Below are positions 1 to 11,800 of a stretch of DNA of 64,000 nucleotides, one piece after another. The DNA lies in the NCBI GenBank assembly GCA_026414765.1, contig JAOAIJ010000042.1, forward strand, positions 171,900 through 235,899, read 5' to 3'. This DNA comes from Clostridia bacterium (GTDB taxonomy: Bacteria; Bacillota; Clostridia; Acetivibrionales; DSM-27016). The stretch's first letter is position 1, and each line of letters starts with the position of its first letter. The translations under genes were made by a program, and so were the position numbers. The notes below the pieces were generated by a model that saw only the letters and a list, made by a program, of their open reading frames with translations, was not told where the DNA came from and did not search any database.

Positions 1-2817
1 AAAGGCTACACGCTCTTCCATGGCTTCACGTCCTACCTGCAAAGTATAGGCCAGCTCATCCATTCTGATGCCCCGGTAAATAGTATCTGATTCCTGTTTC
101 TTTGCTTTGCCCTGTGTTTTTTCGGAAAAGCCGGAGGAAAAGAGATGGTTTTTAAGAAATTCGAGCAGCTCTCCGGCATACGCATATAGACGCTGTTTAT
201 TCTTTGCAGAAAGGGGGATAATTACAACTTTTTCCTCTACGGGCTGATTCAGCGGTAAACTGCATTGGGCTTTCTCCTGGACAAATTCCTCCAGTATGAT
301 ATGCGCATTGGAACCGGTAGCTCCAAAAGAACTCACTCCAGCCCGTCTCCGATAAGCAACCTTACAGCCATTCTCCGTTATCATAGGCTGCGCCCAATCC
401 TCTACGCAATGTTGAACATAAAAGGGAGATTCTTCAAATCCGATGTATGGGTTTAATTCCTCTGAATGCAGTGATGGTACAAGGGTTTTATGATAAAGCT
501 GCAATATCACCTTGTGCAGCCCGCAAACACCTGCTGCAGATTCTGCATGGCCTACATTTGACTTGACTGAACCGATCGAACAGAATTTCCTGTCTTCTGT
601 ATATTGGCGGAAAGCTTTCTCCAACCCCTGAATCTCAATAGGATCACCCAATGACGTACCTGTCCCGTGAGCCTCAATATAGCCGATAGTTCTCGGATGA
701 ATCCCTGTCTTTTCCATGCACTCCATAATCAATTCTGCTTGAGCGACAGGACTGGGAACCGTAATCCCGCTCACCGCACCTACATGGTTTATGGAGCTTC
801 CTTTTATTACAGCATATATATGATCCCCGTCACTGACAGCTTTGTTCAATGGTTTTAGTAAAACCGCACCGACACCTTCTGCCGATACATAACCGTCCCC
901 ATCCTTGCCAAAAGTATGGCAATGACCGTCACTGGCGTGCATGCCCATCATTCCGTATGTAATATACTTGTCCGGGTGAAGAGATAGATTTACTCCACCA
1001 GCCAGAGCCGTATCGCACTCTCCCTTCTTTATGCTTTCTAAAGCCAAATGCAATGCAGTAAGGGAAGACGAACAAACAGTATCAACAGCCATGCTGGGTC
1101 CGTGAAAATTGCAAAAATATGAGACACGGTTTGCAATCTGAGCATAGTTTAGCGATAATGGAAATGCCTTCGAGTCCGATATGGCTTCAGCTCCGGTAAG
1201 CGCATAATCCTTATGCATTACCCCGGCAAACACTCCCACTTTCATCCTTTTATTCCGGCCTTGAGGCGAGACTAATGTTTTGGGCGTATATCCGGCATCT
1301 TCTATAGCCTCCCAGCAGGTTTCGAGAAATAACCTTTCCTGGGGGTCCATCAATTCCGCTTCACGGGGTGATATTCTGAAAAACTGGGGATCAAAGCAAT
1401 CGGGTTCGTCTAAAAATCCTCCCCATCTGGACATCTTCTTGCCTGACGGCGAACGCAGCGTATCAAATCTTTGCCAATCCCAACGGGATTTTGGAATTTC
1501 ACTGATACAATCTTTCCCTGATTTCAAGTTGTCCCAGAATTCGCGTAGATTTCTTGCGCCAGGATAGCGTCCTGCCATTCCGATAACCGCAATATCACCC
1601 TTCAATTGATCGAATCCGGAGAAATAATCTGCGTAATCAGGGTGATTTTTTACATTTGCCCGTTTATATCCTGGCAGATTTTTTTCTGTTATGTAAGCCG
1701 ACAGTTCAGCAATAGTTGTATACTCAAACAACAATGTCGGAGATAAGGCCGTTCCAAATTCCCTCTCCATATCTTTAACTATCTCTAATAACCCTATAGA
1801 ATCCAATCCCATTTCATAATAGCCGGAATGTATATCTATTTGTTCTAAAGGTTTTTTCAGATGCCGTGCCGTTAATTGGCGTAAAAATTTTTCAACCTCT
1901 GCACCTGATAATGTTGTATCATCCGGCGTTGAAAAAGACTCGGAATCCCCTGAATACTCCCTTGACTGAGAACCAGCCTTTTTATCCGTATTTATTAAGC
2001 CTGGTTCCCTGACCAGTTTGCAGGCAAGGTTTCTTAATTCCCCTATTTTTCTTCCTGTCTCGCTATAAAACTCTATTGTCACATAAACAAGCTCTTTTTT
2101 CCGTATAACCGAAGAAGTTTTGACCAGTGCTACGCATTTTTCCCGGATAGGTTCCCAGGCACGAAAAGATTCATAAAACAAGGGAAGGAATAACTGCTCT
2201 TGTTTCAACAAATCCTGATACATCACTTTCGAAGCAATAGCACTTCCATCAATAAGCGCCGGATGAAATATTGTACCGGCAGCGGTTGCTGATGCTCTGT
2301 TGTTCAGGCAAATATCTGCCAAAATCCATTCTTCCGTATGATAAATGCTTCCTTCTGCTTTCATAATTCCTGTGTGAATCAGCTCCTGACCCCGGTAGTG
2401 TTTATAGACTTTTTCAAGGTCAACAACTTTATTTGCAGACTGTTTCATTGCATTCAAATCCGGTATCTTGTCAGAAACCGCAGAAACAGTTTCATGCATC
2501 TGTGCAGTGATATACAGTTTTTTATCGTAGTCAGCCCTATCATTATGATACCTCTGGCCTTCTACAGTAATATTCCATTGCCCCTCACCTGCTTCAGAGC
2601 ATTGAATGGTCAGCATGATGCCATAGTCTGGTCCCGCAGCTAAAGGGTTGTAAATTGTTAAGTTGCGAAGTTCGAGTCCGGAAAAGTTATATCCATTCTC
2701 CTGAAAAAACTGATATAGCATATCAATATAAGCTAATCCCGGCATCAGTTCCCGGCCATAGGCTTTATGATTTTTAAGAACCGGATGGTTTATATTGATT
2801 AATATATTATCTTCCAT
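1..2817 (-). CDS. trans-AT polyketide synthase, N-terminal 939 residues (DH-like, ACP, KS); C-terminus beyond left edge
   Basis: The reading frame is open from an ATG at 2817 (AGGTGA just upstream) to the left edge, so only the N-terminal part is seen. Residues 1-290 form a double-hotdog dehydratase-like domain that starts at once with an intact HxxxGxxxxP motif (His17). Its second motif has Asp190 but Ile where Gln/His is usual (LIDGSAI). An ACP follows (GLDSI, Ser340), then a KS from about residue 405 with catalytic Cys582 (VDTVCSSS), HGTGTSLGDP and SNVGHAESAAG, so this KS looks able to elongate. A post-KS linker follows; no AT domain is seen. The gene lies 34 bp after the larger PKS gene and is surely in the same operon. 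Starting a protein with DH fits a module split across two proteins, whose KS is at the end of the upstream protein. The DH-like domain could also be a pyran-synthase-type relative. Confidence 0.93.
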   Translation of the reverse strand, partial: MEDNILININHPVLKNHKAYGRELMPGLAYIDMLYQFFQENGYNFSGLELRNLTIYNPLAAGPDYGIMLTIQCSEAGEGQWNITVEGQRYHNDRADYDKKLYITAQMHETVSAVSDKIPDLNAMKQSANKVVDLEKVYKHYRGQELIHTGIMKAEGSIYHTEEWILADICLNNRASATAAGTIFHPALIDGSAIASKVMYQDLLKQEQLFLPLFYESFRAWEPIREKCVALVKTSSVIRKKELVYVTIEFYSETGRKIGELRNLACKLVREPGLINTDKKAGSQSREYSGDSESFSTPDDTTLSGAEVEKFLRQLTARHLKKPLEQIDIHSGYYEMGLDSIGLLEIVKDMEREFGTALSPTLLFEYTTIAELSAYITEKNLPGYKRANVKNHPDYADYFSGFDQLKGDIAVIGMAGRYPGARNLREFWDNLKSGKDCISEIPKSRWDWQRFDTLRSPSGKKMSRWGGFLDEPDCFDPQFFRISPREAELMDPQERLFLETCWEAIEDAGYTPKTLVSPQGRNKRMKVGVFAGVMHKDYALTGAEAISDSKAFPLSLNYAQIANRVSYFCNFHGPSMAVDTVCSSSLTALHLALESIKKGECDTALAGGVNLSLHPDKYITYGMMGMHASDGHCHTFGKDGDGYVSAEGVGAVLLKPLNKAVSDGDHIYAVIKGSSINHVGAVSGITVPSPVAQAELIMECMEKTGIHPRTIGYIEAHGTGTSLGDPIEIQGLEKAFRQYTEDRKFCSIGSVKSNVGHAESAAGVCGLHKVILQLYHKTLVPSLHSEELNPYIGFEESPFYVQHCVEDWAQPMITENGCKVAYRRRAGVSSFGATGSNAHIILEEFVQEKAQCSLPLNQPVEEKVVIIPLSAKNKQRLYAYAGELLEFLKNHLFSSGFSEKTQGKAKKQESDTIYRGIRMDELAYTLQVGREAMEERVAF

Positions 2818-2851
2818 TGTCAATTCACCTCGATTTTTTAATCTCTGGAGT

Positions 2852-5800
2852 CTACTCTTCATCAGCTGTATAGCTTTGCTTCCATATGCTGTTCGTACTG
2901 TGCAAGCTTTTTAGTGCCCGCTCCTGTTCTTTGACATTAGTCGTTGTATTATTTATGTCTCCGACCATAACCGCATGTTTTCCGCCTTTGGAATTCTCAC
3001 CGGTACAGTCTTTTCCGTTTTCCGGCCTAAATGCTTCCTCAGTTTGATAAACCATATATTTTTCCAATACCGGAGAAGGTATCGGATGGCGTACCACTCT
3101 TTGCAATTCAGTATTTGCCCATGCCTCTAAAATCACGTGGGCATTGGTGCCTCCATCTGCAAAAGAGCTTACTGCTGCAATCCTTGCAGCATCTGACCAT
3201 GTAGAAAGATCACGTGAAAAATCAATGAAGGAAACGTCAAATTCATAATTCTTCATAGGCCGCTTTCCAGATAAGAATGGAAACTTCTGACCGTGGTACA
3301 GCATAAGTACGACTTTTATGAAACCTGCAATACCTTCAGCACACAGGAGGTGCCCGATGTTAGGTTTGACGGATCCTACTCCCAGGGAAGTACTGCTTGA
3401 AGAGCGGTAAACGGCTTGAATCGCCTTAAGTTCCAATAAATCCGTAACCTCTGATCCCGAGCCGTTTGCTTCGATATAGCCAACTTCTTCAGGCCTTCTC
3501 CGGCTTTTAGTCAAAGCAGCCATCATAACATCCTTTTGAGCTTGAATATTTGGAGTTGCAGGACCTGCGGTCCGTCCATCGTTGTTTACAGCCGCAGCTT
3601 TTATTATGGCATAGATATGATCTCCATCAGCAACGGCCTGCTCTACTGTTTTTAGCAAAACCATTCCTACACCCTCACCCAATACTACCCCTGAAACCCG
3701 CTGATCAAAAATGTGAAATACCGGCTCCCTGCTTAAAATTTTTCTCTGTTCAAAAATCCTATGGAATTCATCTGTGGTTAAAAGGCTTATTCCACCAACA
3801 ATTGCACATTCTATTTCTCCGCAGCACAAGGCTTGTGCAGCTATATTTATTCCAACTAAAGCTGATGAGCAGGCAGTATCCAGAACAATGCTCGGACCAC
3901 GAAGGTCAAAGAAATGTGAGATATTAGCTGCCAGGTAGTTTTTCCCTACGCCAACAATAGGATTCCGGGCCTTTCGCAGGCTGAGCCTGTCCGGCTGGTG
4001 CTGACTCCGGGCTCCAAGGTAGACCCCTACCGGTTTTCCCTTGATTTCTTTATGTGAATATCCTGCATTATGCCAGAGCCTGAGACTTTCTTCCAGCACC
4101 ATCAGTGCTTGGGGGTCCATAACCCTTGCATCTTCATCATGGATGAGAAAAAAAGACGGATCAAAGTGCGTGATATTGTCAAGCATTCCCGCATGGAAAT
4201 TGCTTAAGTGACCCCAGCGCTCCAAAGGCACAGGACGGATCACGGTCCGGCCTTCCCGGAGCAGCTTCAGATATTCCTCCACTGTGCCTGCACCCGGGAA
4301 ACGGCATGACATACCAATAACCGCAATATCCTGCATGCCGGTCTTAATTTTCAGCTTTCCTGCCTCTACATCCTTCCGTACTTCTTTTGATGCTGATTGT
4401 CCTGCACGCTGATAGTCCTGCTTTTCAATAGTATCTTGCCTGACGGGTAAGATATCCAGAGTTTTTGCCAGGATATGGGCATGTTTGCACGAAAGCCATT
4501 GTGCAAATGCCTCAATAGTCGGATATTCATATAATATCGAAGGATCTATTTCCTCCCCAACCATTTGCTTAATCGGAGGCAATAGTTGGGCAAGCATAAT
4601 AGAATCTACTCCATAGTCCTGAAAAGGTGTATCTGCATCTAGTCTGTGGGAATCGACCTTCAATTCCCGGGCAAACAAACCGGTTAACCAGTTTTTTATT
4701 GCACCGGTAAGGTCATCTGATATTTTGGGTGTTTTAGCGGAATGGAGAGTATACAACCGGGTGCCTGCTGGAATATCTTCATGGATTTTGCGGTTCATCA
4801 GTAGGTGAGGTTTCCACAAATCCGGGTTTATCACCGCTGGCAAGATTACAGGACCTAATTCATTTGACAGGACGCTGTCGAGCAGCTGCAATCCCTCTTT
4901 ATCAGTCATACTCAGCAGACCTGTATACATATAGGCTTTACTTTTCACCTCTCCCATACCGGTCTCTTTCCAGCTGGGCCATTGAATACTGACAACAGGG
5001 CAACTAAAAGCATTTGCTTCTGCAAAATAATCCATATATGCATTTGCCATGGCATAGTCACTTTGCCCTGATGCTAAGGTGGGAATAACTGCCGATACTG
5101 ATGAAAACAGTGCAAAAAACTGTAAAGGTTCATCTTTAAAGCATTGAAGTATTACGTCCAGTGCAGTAGTTTTAGGCTCCAATACCTGCTTAACCCTGTC
5201 AACAGATTTTCTTATGAACGCCGGGTTTTCAAAGTCACCAATGCCTGCACAATGAATAATTCCCCCGACCGGTCCCATGGTCTGCCTGATTCCCTGCAAG
5301 CTCTGCTGCAAAGCAATTTTGTCTGCCAGCGACACCTGCAGTATCTGCACCTGCACTCCTTGCTCTTCTAACTTTTGTATGGACTCTATTTTTTGTGAAA
5401 GCGGAGTATCCTTCTCCCTGTAAAATCCCCACTGCTCCCGAGGAGGCAATTCTTCCCGCCCTGTGAGTACCAGGCGCTTCACTCCGTAATACTCAACAAA
5501 ATGCTTGGCACACAGATACCCTATTCCCCGTGTCCCGCCGGTGATCCATAAAACGTAATCCTTACTAAAGGCAAATCTGCTTTTCTTATCAGCTCTCAAC
5601 TGAATTTCATTCAGAAAAGCCCGGTATCTTTTTTCTCTCCGGTAACAAATCTCTATATCCTCACTATCCGCAAAATATTCAAAAGCAATATGGCGCGCAA
5701 GAATCTTGTTATCCGCACACGGATCTGCATCCATATGCCGTGTCCGCAAGTGGCTGTATTCACTTTGCAGCATGCGGTACAATCCTGCACGGGATGCACC

Positions 5801-8800
5801 GGATAAATTGATGCCAGTATTCTGATAGGATTCAAGTCCCTTTGTTACACATAGCAGAGTCACTTTTTCTTTACGGCCGTGTTCAATCAACTGCTGCAGC
5901 CATAAAATCCACGTTTCGTCCTCACTACCATCCTTTCCGCAACCGGTCAGATCAATACAGCCGTCATATTTCTTCCACTCATATTCCTTGTTTTGCAGCT
6001 TTTTATCAGGTTCAAATATTTCCAGAATTTCGATTTCCGGAAAGTATTCAGAAAGTTCACCTGCAAGTTCCATAGTTTCTTTTGTTGCTATAATAGCAAC
6101 ACATGAATCCACTTCTCTGCTTTGACCCGCTTCACTCAGCTCCCAGCGCTTTTTCAGAAAGCACATTTTTCTCCCGGAAAAGCTGTCTTCGGCAATGTTC
6201 CTGCCAGGTACACCCATATCAACCCTGGGCTTCCAGCATAGTTCCCTGGCAAATGGATATGCAGGCAGGCTTATACGGCAAGGCTTCGTTTTCCCATATA
6301 GCTTGTCCCAATCAAAATCCAGACCTTTTACCCAAAGTTCGAGTAGCTTGGCGTATTTGCCTTTCTTTATCCAAGCATCAATAATACCTTCCATATCTTC
6401 ATCCGCTTCAAAAACAGACAAAGAATCCTTATTGCGTTTTACCTGTCCTCTGAATAACCCCTCTATAGCTCCTTTTCCCCCAGCAAAGCTCTTAAGCTTT
6501 TCTTCCAGTTCTTTAACGGATAGAGCAGTAACGGCCATGCGTTCCTCCATGGCTTCACGCCCCACCTGCAGGGTGTAAGCCATATCTGCAAGACTATTGT
6601 CTGAAAACTGCTGCCTGACGATAGCATCCGACAATCTCTCTGCCTGCTCTTTCAGTTTCTCTTCATTTTTTGCCGATAATACGATAATCGCAGGATTTTG
6701 AGTGTTTATAACAATCTTTGGCTGCTCCGGAACAGCAGGAATATATTCTTCAACCACTATATGAGCATTTGCCCCACCTGCACCAAAACTGCTTATCCCG
6801 GCACGCCTTGGCACCTCATTCCCGCCGATCACCGGCTTTTTCCATTCTTCAATTTCCTGCTGAACTACAAAAGGTGTATTAATGAAATCAATATTGGGAT
6901 TGAGTATCTCAGAATGCAGTGACGGCACCAGCTGACGGTACTTGAGCTGCAATAGGACTTTTGTCAGTCCTGCAATACCTGCAGCACTTTCACAATGCCC
7001 TATATTTGACTTAGCTGATCCTATTGTGCAAAACTGCTTATCCCTTGTATATTTCTGAAAGGCTTTGGTCAGACCCGCAATTTCAATCGGATCACCTAGT
7101 GAAGTCCCTGTTCCGTGCGCTTCGATATAGCTTATGCTCCTCGGGCTTATACCTGCTTCTTTAAAAGCCCGGCCAATAACTTCAGCCTGGGCATTAGGAT
7201 TCGGAACGGTGTATCCGTTTGTTTTCCCACCATGATTTATTGCAGTTCCCTTTATTATTCCATATATGTGATCTCCATCCTTAACAGCTTTTGAGAGCGG
7301 TTTTATCAGCACCGCACCGACACCTTCCCCGGGAACGTATCCGTCACCTCCCTGCCCGAAACTTTCACATCTTCCTTTGCTCGATACAAATCGGTTTTGT
7401 GAAAGAAACAGATACTTATTTGGGTGTACAGATACATTGACACCTCCAGCAATTGCAATTTCACATTCGTTCCGCTGTATACTCTGACAAGCCAGATGTA
7501 TGGCCGTCAGTGAGGATGAACACATGGTATCTACAGCCATACTCGGTCCGTGAAAATTGAAAAAATATGATACGCGGTTGGCGATGGATGCCGGAATACC
7601 CCAATAAGCTGCCGGTCTTCCCTGTAGCATTTCCTGAGCCCCGTATAATTGATACTCTTCATACATCACTCCTACAAAAACTCCTGTATTCCGGCTCTTA
7701 CCCATATCGCCGTTCTTACCCCGTACTTCCCGTGTGTACCCCGCATCTTCGAAAGTCTCAAATGCGCATTCCAGAAACAAGCGCTCCTGTGGATCCATGT
7801 ATTCCGCTTCTCTTGGAGAAATATTGAAAAATAATGGATCAAAACGATCAATACCTTTGAGAAAGCCTCCCCACTTACTGTAAGTTTTTCCGGGCTTGCT
7901 CCTGTCTTCATCGTAGTATAGCCTGTAGTCCCAACGGTTTTTAGGGATTTCCGTGATACAATCCCTACCTTCTTTTAAGTTTTGCCAGAATTCAAAAATG
8001 CTTTCAGCCCCGGGGTAACGACCTGCAAGTCCTATAATGGCGATTTCCCCGTTATCCGCCGTTTTCTTATCTTGCAGTATATTTTGTATTGCCGCAAAAC
8101 GATGTCTTTTATAGCTTTTTAGTGTCATATCCGGTTTTTCAGTTCTATCATATGAATCATTGCAGTTTTCATCTGTCGTCAATATTTTTTTCTCATTTTC
8201 CAGCAGTTCTGTCAGCTTATCTGCATAATTTTCGAGAAAATATCCTGTTAATTCCTTAATGTTTTGATACTCAAAAAACAATGTTTTAGGTAAAGAGCCA
8301 AATATTATCTCCAGCTGGTTGGTCAATTGCATAATCATAATGGAATCAATTCCATATCTCTCCATAGGTGCATTTACTTCAATGCGGTCGTCCGGAAGCT
8401 TGATGACTGAAGATATTATCCTTTTTAAATATTTTTCTGCTTTCTCACATAGTGAATCGTGCCGGATTACAGGGTTTGGCCTATTTATCTGCATAACTGA
8501 AAGAGCTGTCGTTCCTTCAGGATTGCCCGGTTTTTCCATAAATCTTTCTCTAAGCCTTTTAGAATCCCCTTCAATTACCAGTATCTGATCCTCTCCCGAA
8601 GCCAGTCCCTGGTAAAAAGCATGTATCCCTGTGGATGTACTCATAGCTGAAGCCCTCATGTTTTGCCACATCATCCCTACAGATTCCTCAGCTACCTTCA
8701 TCCCGCCATCTTTCCATAAAGGCCAGTTTATTGACAATGTCCGGCCCTGACGTTCTTTTACGGCAACCAGATTATTCCTATAGACCGCATACGCATCCAT

Positions 8801-11800
8801 AAATGCATTGGCAGCAGAGTAATCAGCCTGGCCTAAATTACCCAAACTGCCTGAAACAGATGAAAACAAAACAAAGAAATCAAGCTTCAAATCTTTACTT
8901 GCCTGATCAAGGTTAACAAGTCCCGTAACCTTCGGCATTAATACATTCTGCAATTCGTCTTTTGTCTTTTTTAGGATTAGGTTGTCCTGGATGATACCTG
9001 CACTATGAATAATGCCATCCAGGCTTCCGTATTTTTCACATATGCTCCTGATCAAGTTTGCAACCGGCTTCTTGCCGGCTACGTCTACTTCCCGATATTC
9101 TACCACTGTACCCATATCCTGTAATTCTTTCAACAAGGATTGCTTATGTGCATCTAATCCAGACCTGCCAGTAAGAACTAAAACAACATCTTTTGCTTTG
9201 CTTAGGATCTCTTTAGCAAAAATCAAGCCAAGACCGCCTGTACCGCCTGTAATAAGGTAAACCCCTCTGTTTTTCCAGGGGATGTCTGAGTCTTCAAAAA
9301 GTTCAACCTCACTCCATCCTGCAACAAAACGTTTTCCCCCTATATATCTGATCTGATCATCAGCAGGACACCGGCTGTTATCCTTCAATTTTTCCGCAAC
9401 TCCTTTTAGAGTCTCACCAGGTTCAAGTTCAATAAGCTGACATATGATATTGGGGTTTTCTATATGAGCAGTTCTTAATATTCCGGAAAGTCCTGAAAGA
9501 AGCTTTTTTTCATTGTCGGCTGCAATAACTGTTTGAATCAGAATCCTACCCTTAGGCTTCTCTTCAAACCTGCTCCGAATTTCTTCAAATAATTGAACTG
9601 CATAAGCTTGAAACCTGCCGTCAATTTCCCGTTTTTTCGAATATAGAGTGATGCAGCGGGCTCCATCCAACTCTGTCTCAATGCTTTGATATACAGTTTT
9701 ATCCGGCTCGCATATTATTACAACATGCTCGTCATATACTGGCTCTGCAGCTCCTTCGCAAACATTTTGTTCTTTCCAGCACGGTTTTAGTATAAGCCTT
9801 GTATCAGGAGTAATAGATTTTTTTCCTCCCGTCTCATTCCCCAAAGCCTTTAAGGATAATCCCCTCATACGTACACACACATTTCCTGCTTCACTGCATA
9901 AATCCAAATCAACTTTTCGCAGCTTGTCTCCCATTCTGAAGTCATTACCATATCGAACCAAAACCCACATAACCGAAGTACAGCTGCTTATAATCTCAAG
10001 CTCGTCAAGTGCAAATGGTACGAATGGCCTGTCAGGCATATCTGCATTTTCACAAGCAAGTTCTGCTGCTAAAACCACTGCTGCCTGTAGGCTTGAATCC
10101 ATCAAACTCGGATGCAAAACATATTTAGCTGCAGTATGAGCCAGAAAATCCGGTAGAGAAAGTTTTGCAAGGAGCTGTTCTTCTCCCTTATACACTTTTT
10201 CAATCCCCCGGTGCCCCGGACCGTAATCGATACCCATACCTTTAAAAGCCTTGTAGCATTCAGCAGCAGATAGGCTTTTCAGCTTGCATTGCTGCTTGAT
10301 AGTTGGTAAATCCAAGGTTTCAACTTCTACCATTCTATCTAAAACAGCTATGCCCTGACTGTTCACTACAGGTTCCATATCTGTTCCGTCTATATTGCTG
10401 TAGATTTCAAAAGCTGCTTGCTCCGCACTTTCGGGAAATAGCCCGACATGGACTCGAACCGGCTGAGCCCCGACTGCTATAGGTTTTACCCATATTACAT
10501 TTTTAAGCCTGACTCTTACCCCGCTGTTTTTCAAATATCCCGCAGCCTGACTCAGTGCTGCTTGTACCATCTCCAGGTATGCTACACCGGGAAGCAAACG
10601 TTGGTTATTAACAATATGGTCTGATAAAAAAAATTCTTGTCCTGTAAAGGTTGAACTAAACCGCTGCTCTGAAAAATCGGAGGTGTTTTGATGCAGCATA
10701 GGGTGTATTAAAGCTGCAGCAGCATGGTTTTGTGTTATAGAATCCTTGTATGCGGCGTTATTCGCTATCCAGTAGCGTTCACCGACAAATGGATATACCG
10801 GAAGGTTGATTCTTCTTATTGTATGATTTGAATAAAGCTCTTCCCAGCTCAACTCATGTCCCTCTGTATACATTTCTGCCAAGGCCGTTAGCTTGTCACC
10901 ATACTCCTGCTCATTCTTAATGCTGTTATAAGACAGCTCTTTCATGATAGTTTTGCCCAACTCTCTAAGGATAGCCTTTAAGTTTTCCCTGTTTGTTTGA
11001 CTGTTTGTTTTGGAAAGCTCTTTGGGTTCTTCATTGCTTAGGCTTTTTTTAAGTTTTTCCTGAAGCTCTTCGATATCCTTCACGACAAAAGCACTTCTCA
11101 TTTCAAAATGTTCCCTGAACAAAAGCAGATTCGCGCTGATATCAATAAGACTGTTTTCTTGTCCGTGCTTCTTTAGCCAAGCTGCAAGTTCCTCTTCTTT
11201 TTTACGTAGTGATTCTTCTGTCCTGGCAGATAAGCAGATCAAATAGGAGGGTAATTTTTCAGATGTATGCCTGATAGCAGCAGGCGCCTCTTCAAGTATG
11301 ACATGTGCATTTGTTCCCCCAAAACCAAAAGAACTGACTCCTGCACGTCTGGGAATTGTCCGGTTGTCCTCTCCTCTCAAAGCTTTCCATACCTGAGGCT
11401 TGTCCACTATATAAAAAGGACTGTCATCCAACAGAATCCGGTGGTTTAGCTTTTTATAATTCTGCAATCCGGGCAACTGTTTATGCTTCATCGAAAGCAA
11501 AACTTTGATAACTCCTGCAATGCCTGCTGCTGATTCCAGATGCCCAATATTGGTTTTCACCGACCCGAGGCCACAATAGTTTTTTCTTGCCGGCTGTCCT
11601 TCTTTTGAAGGAAATGACCCGAATGCCTTTACAAGCCCCGCAAATTCAATAGGATCACCTTTGGGAGTGCCTGTACCATGAGCTTCTATGTAGCTGATAC
11701 TGTCAGGTTCTATTCCTGCACGCCTGCAGGCATCAACAATCACTGCTGCCTGTGCATCCGGATTGGGGTAGGTTAAAGTATGAGTCCTGCCATTGTGGTT

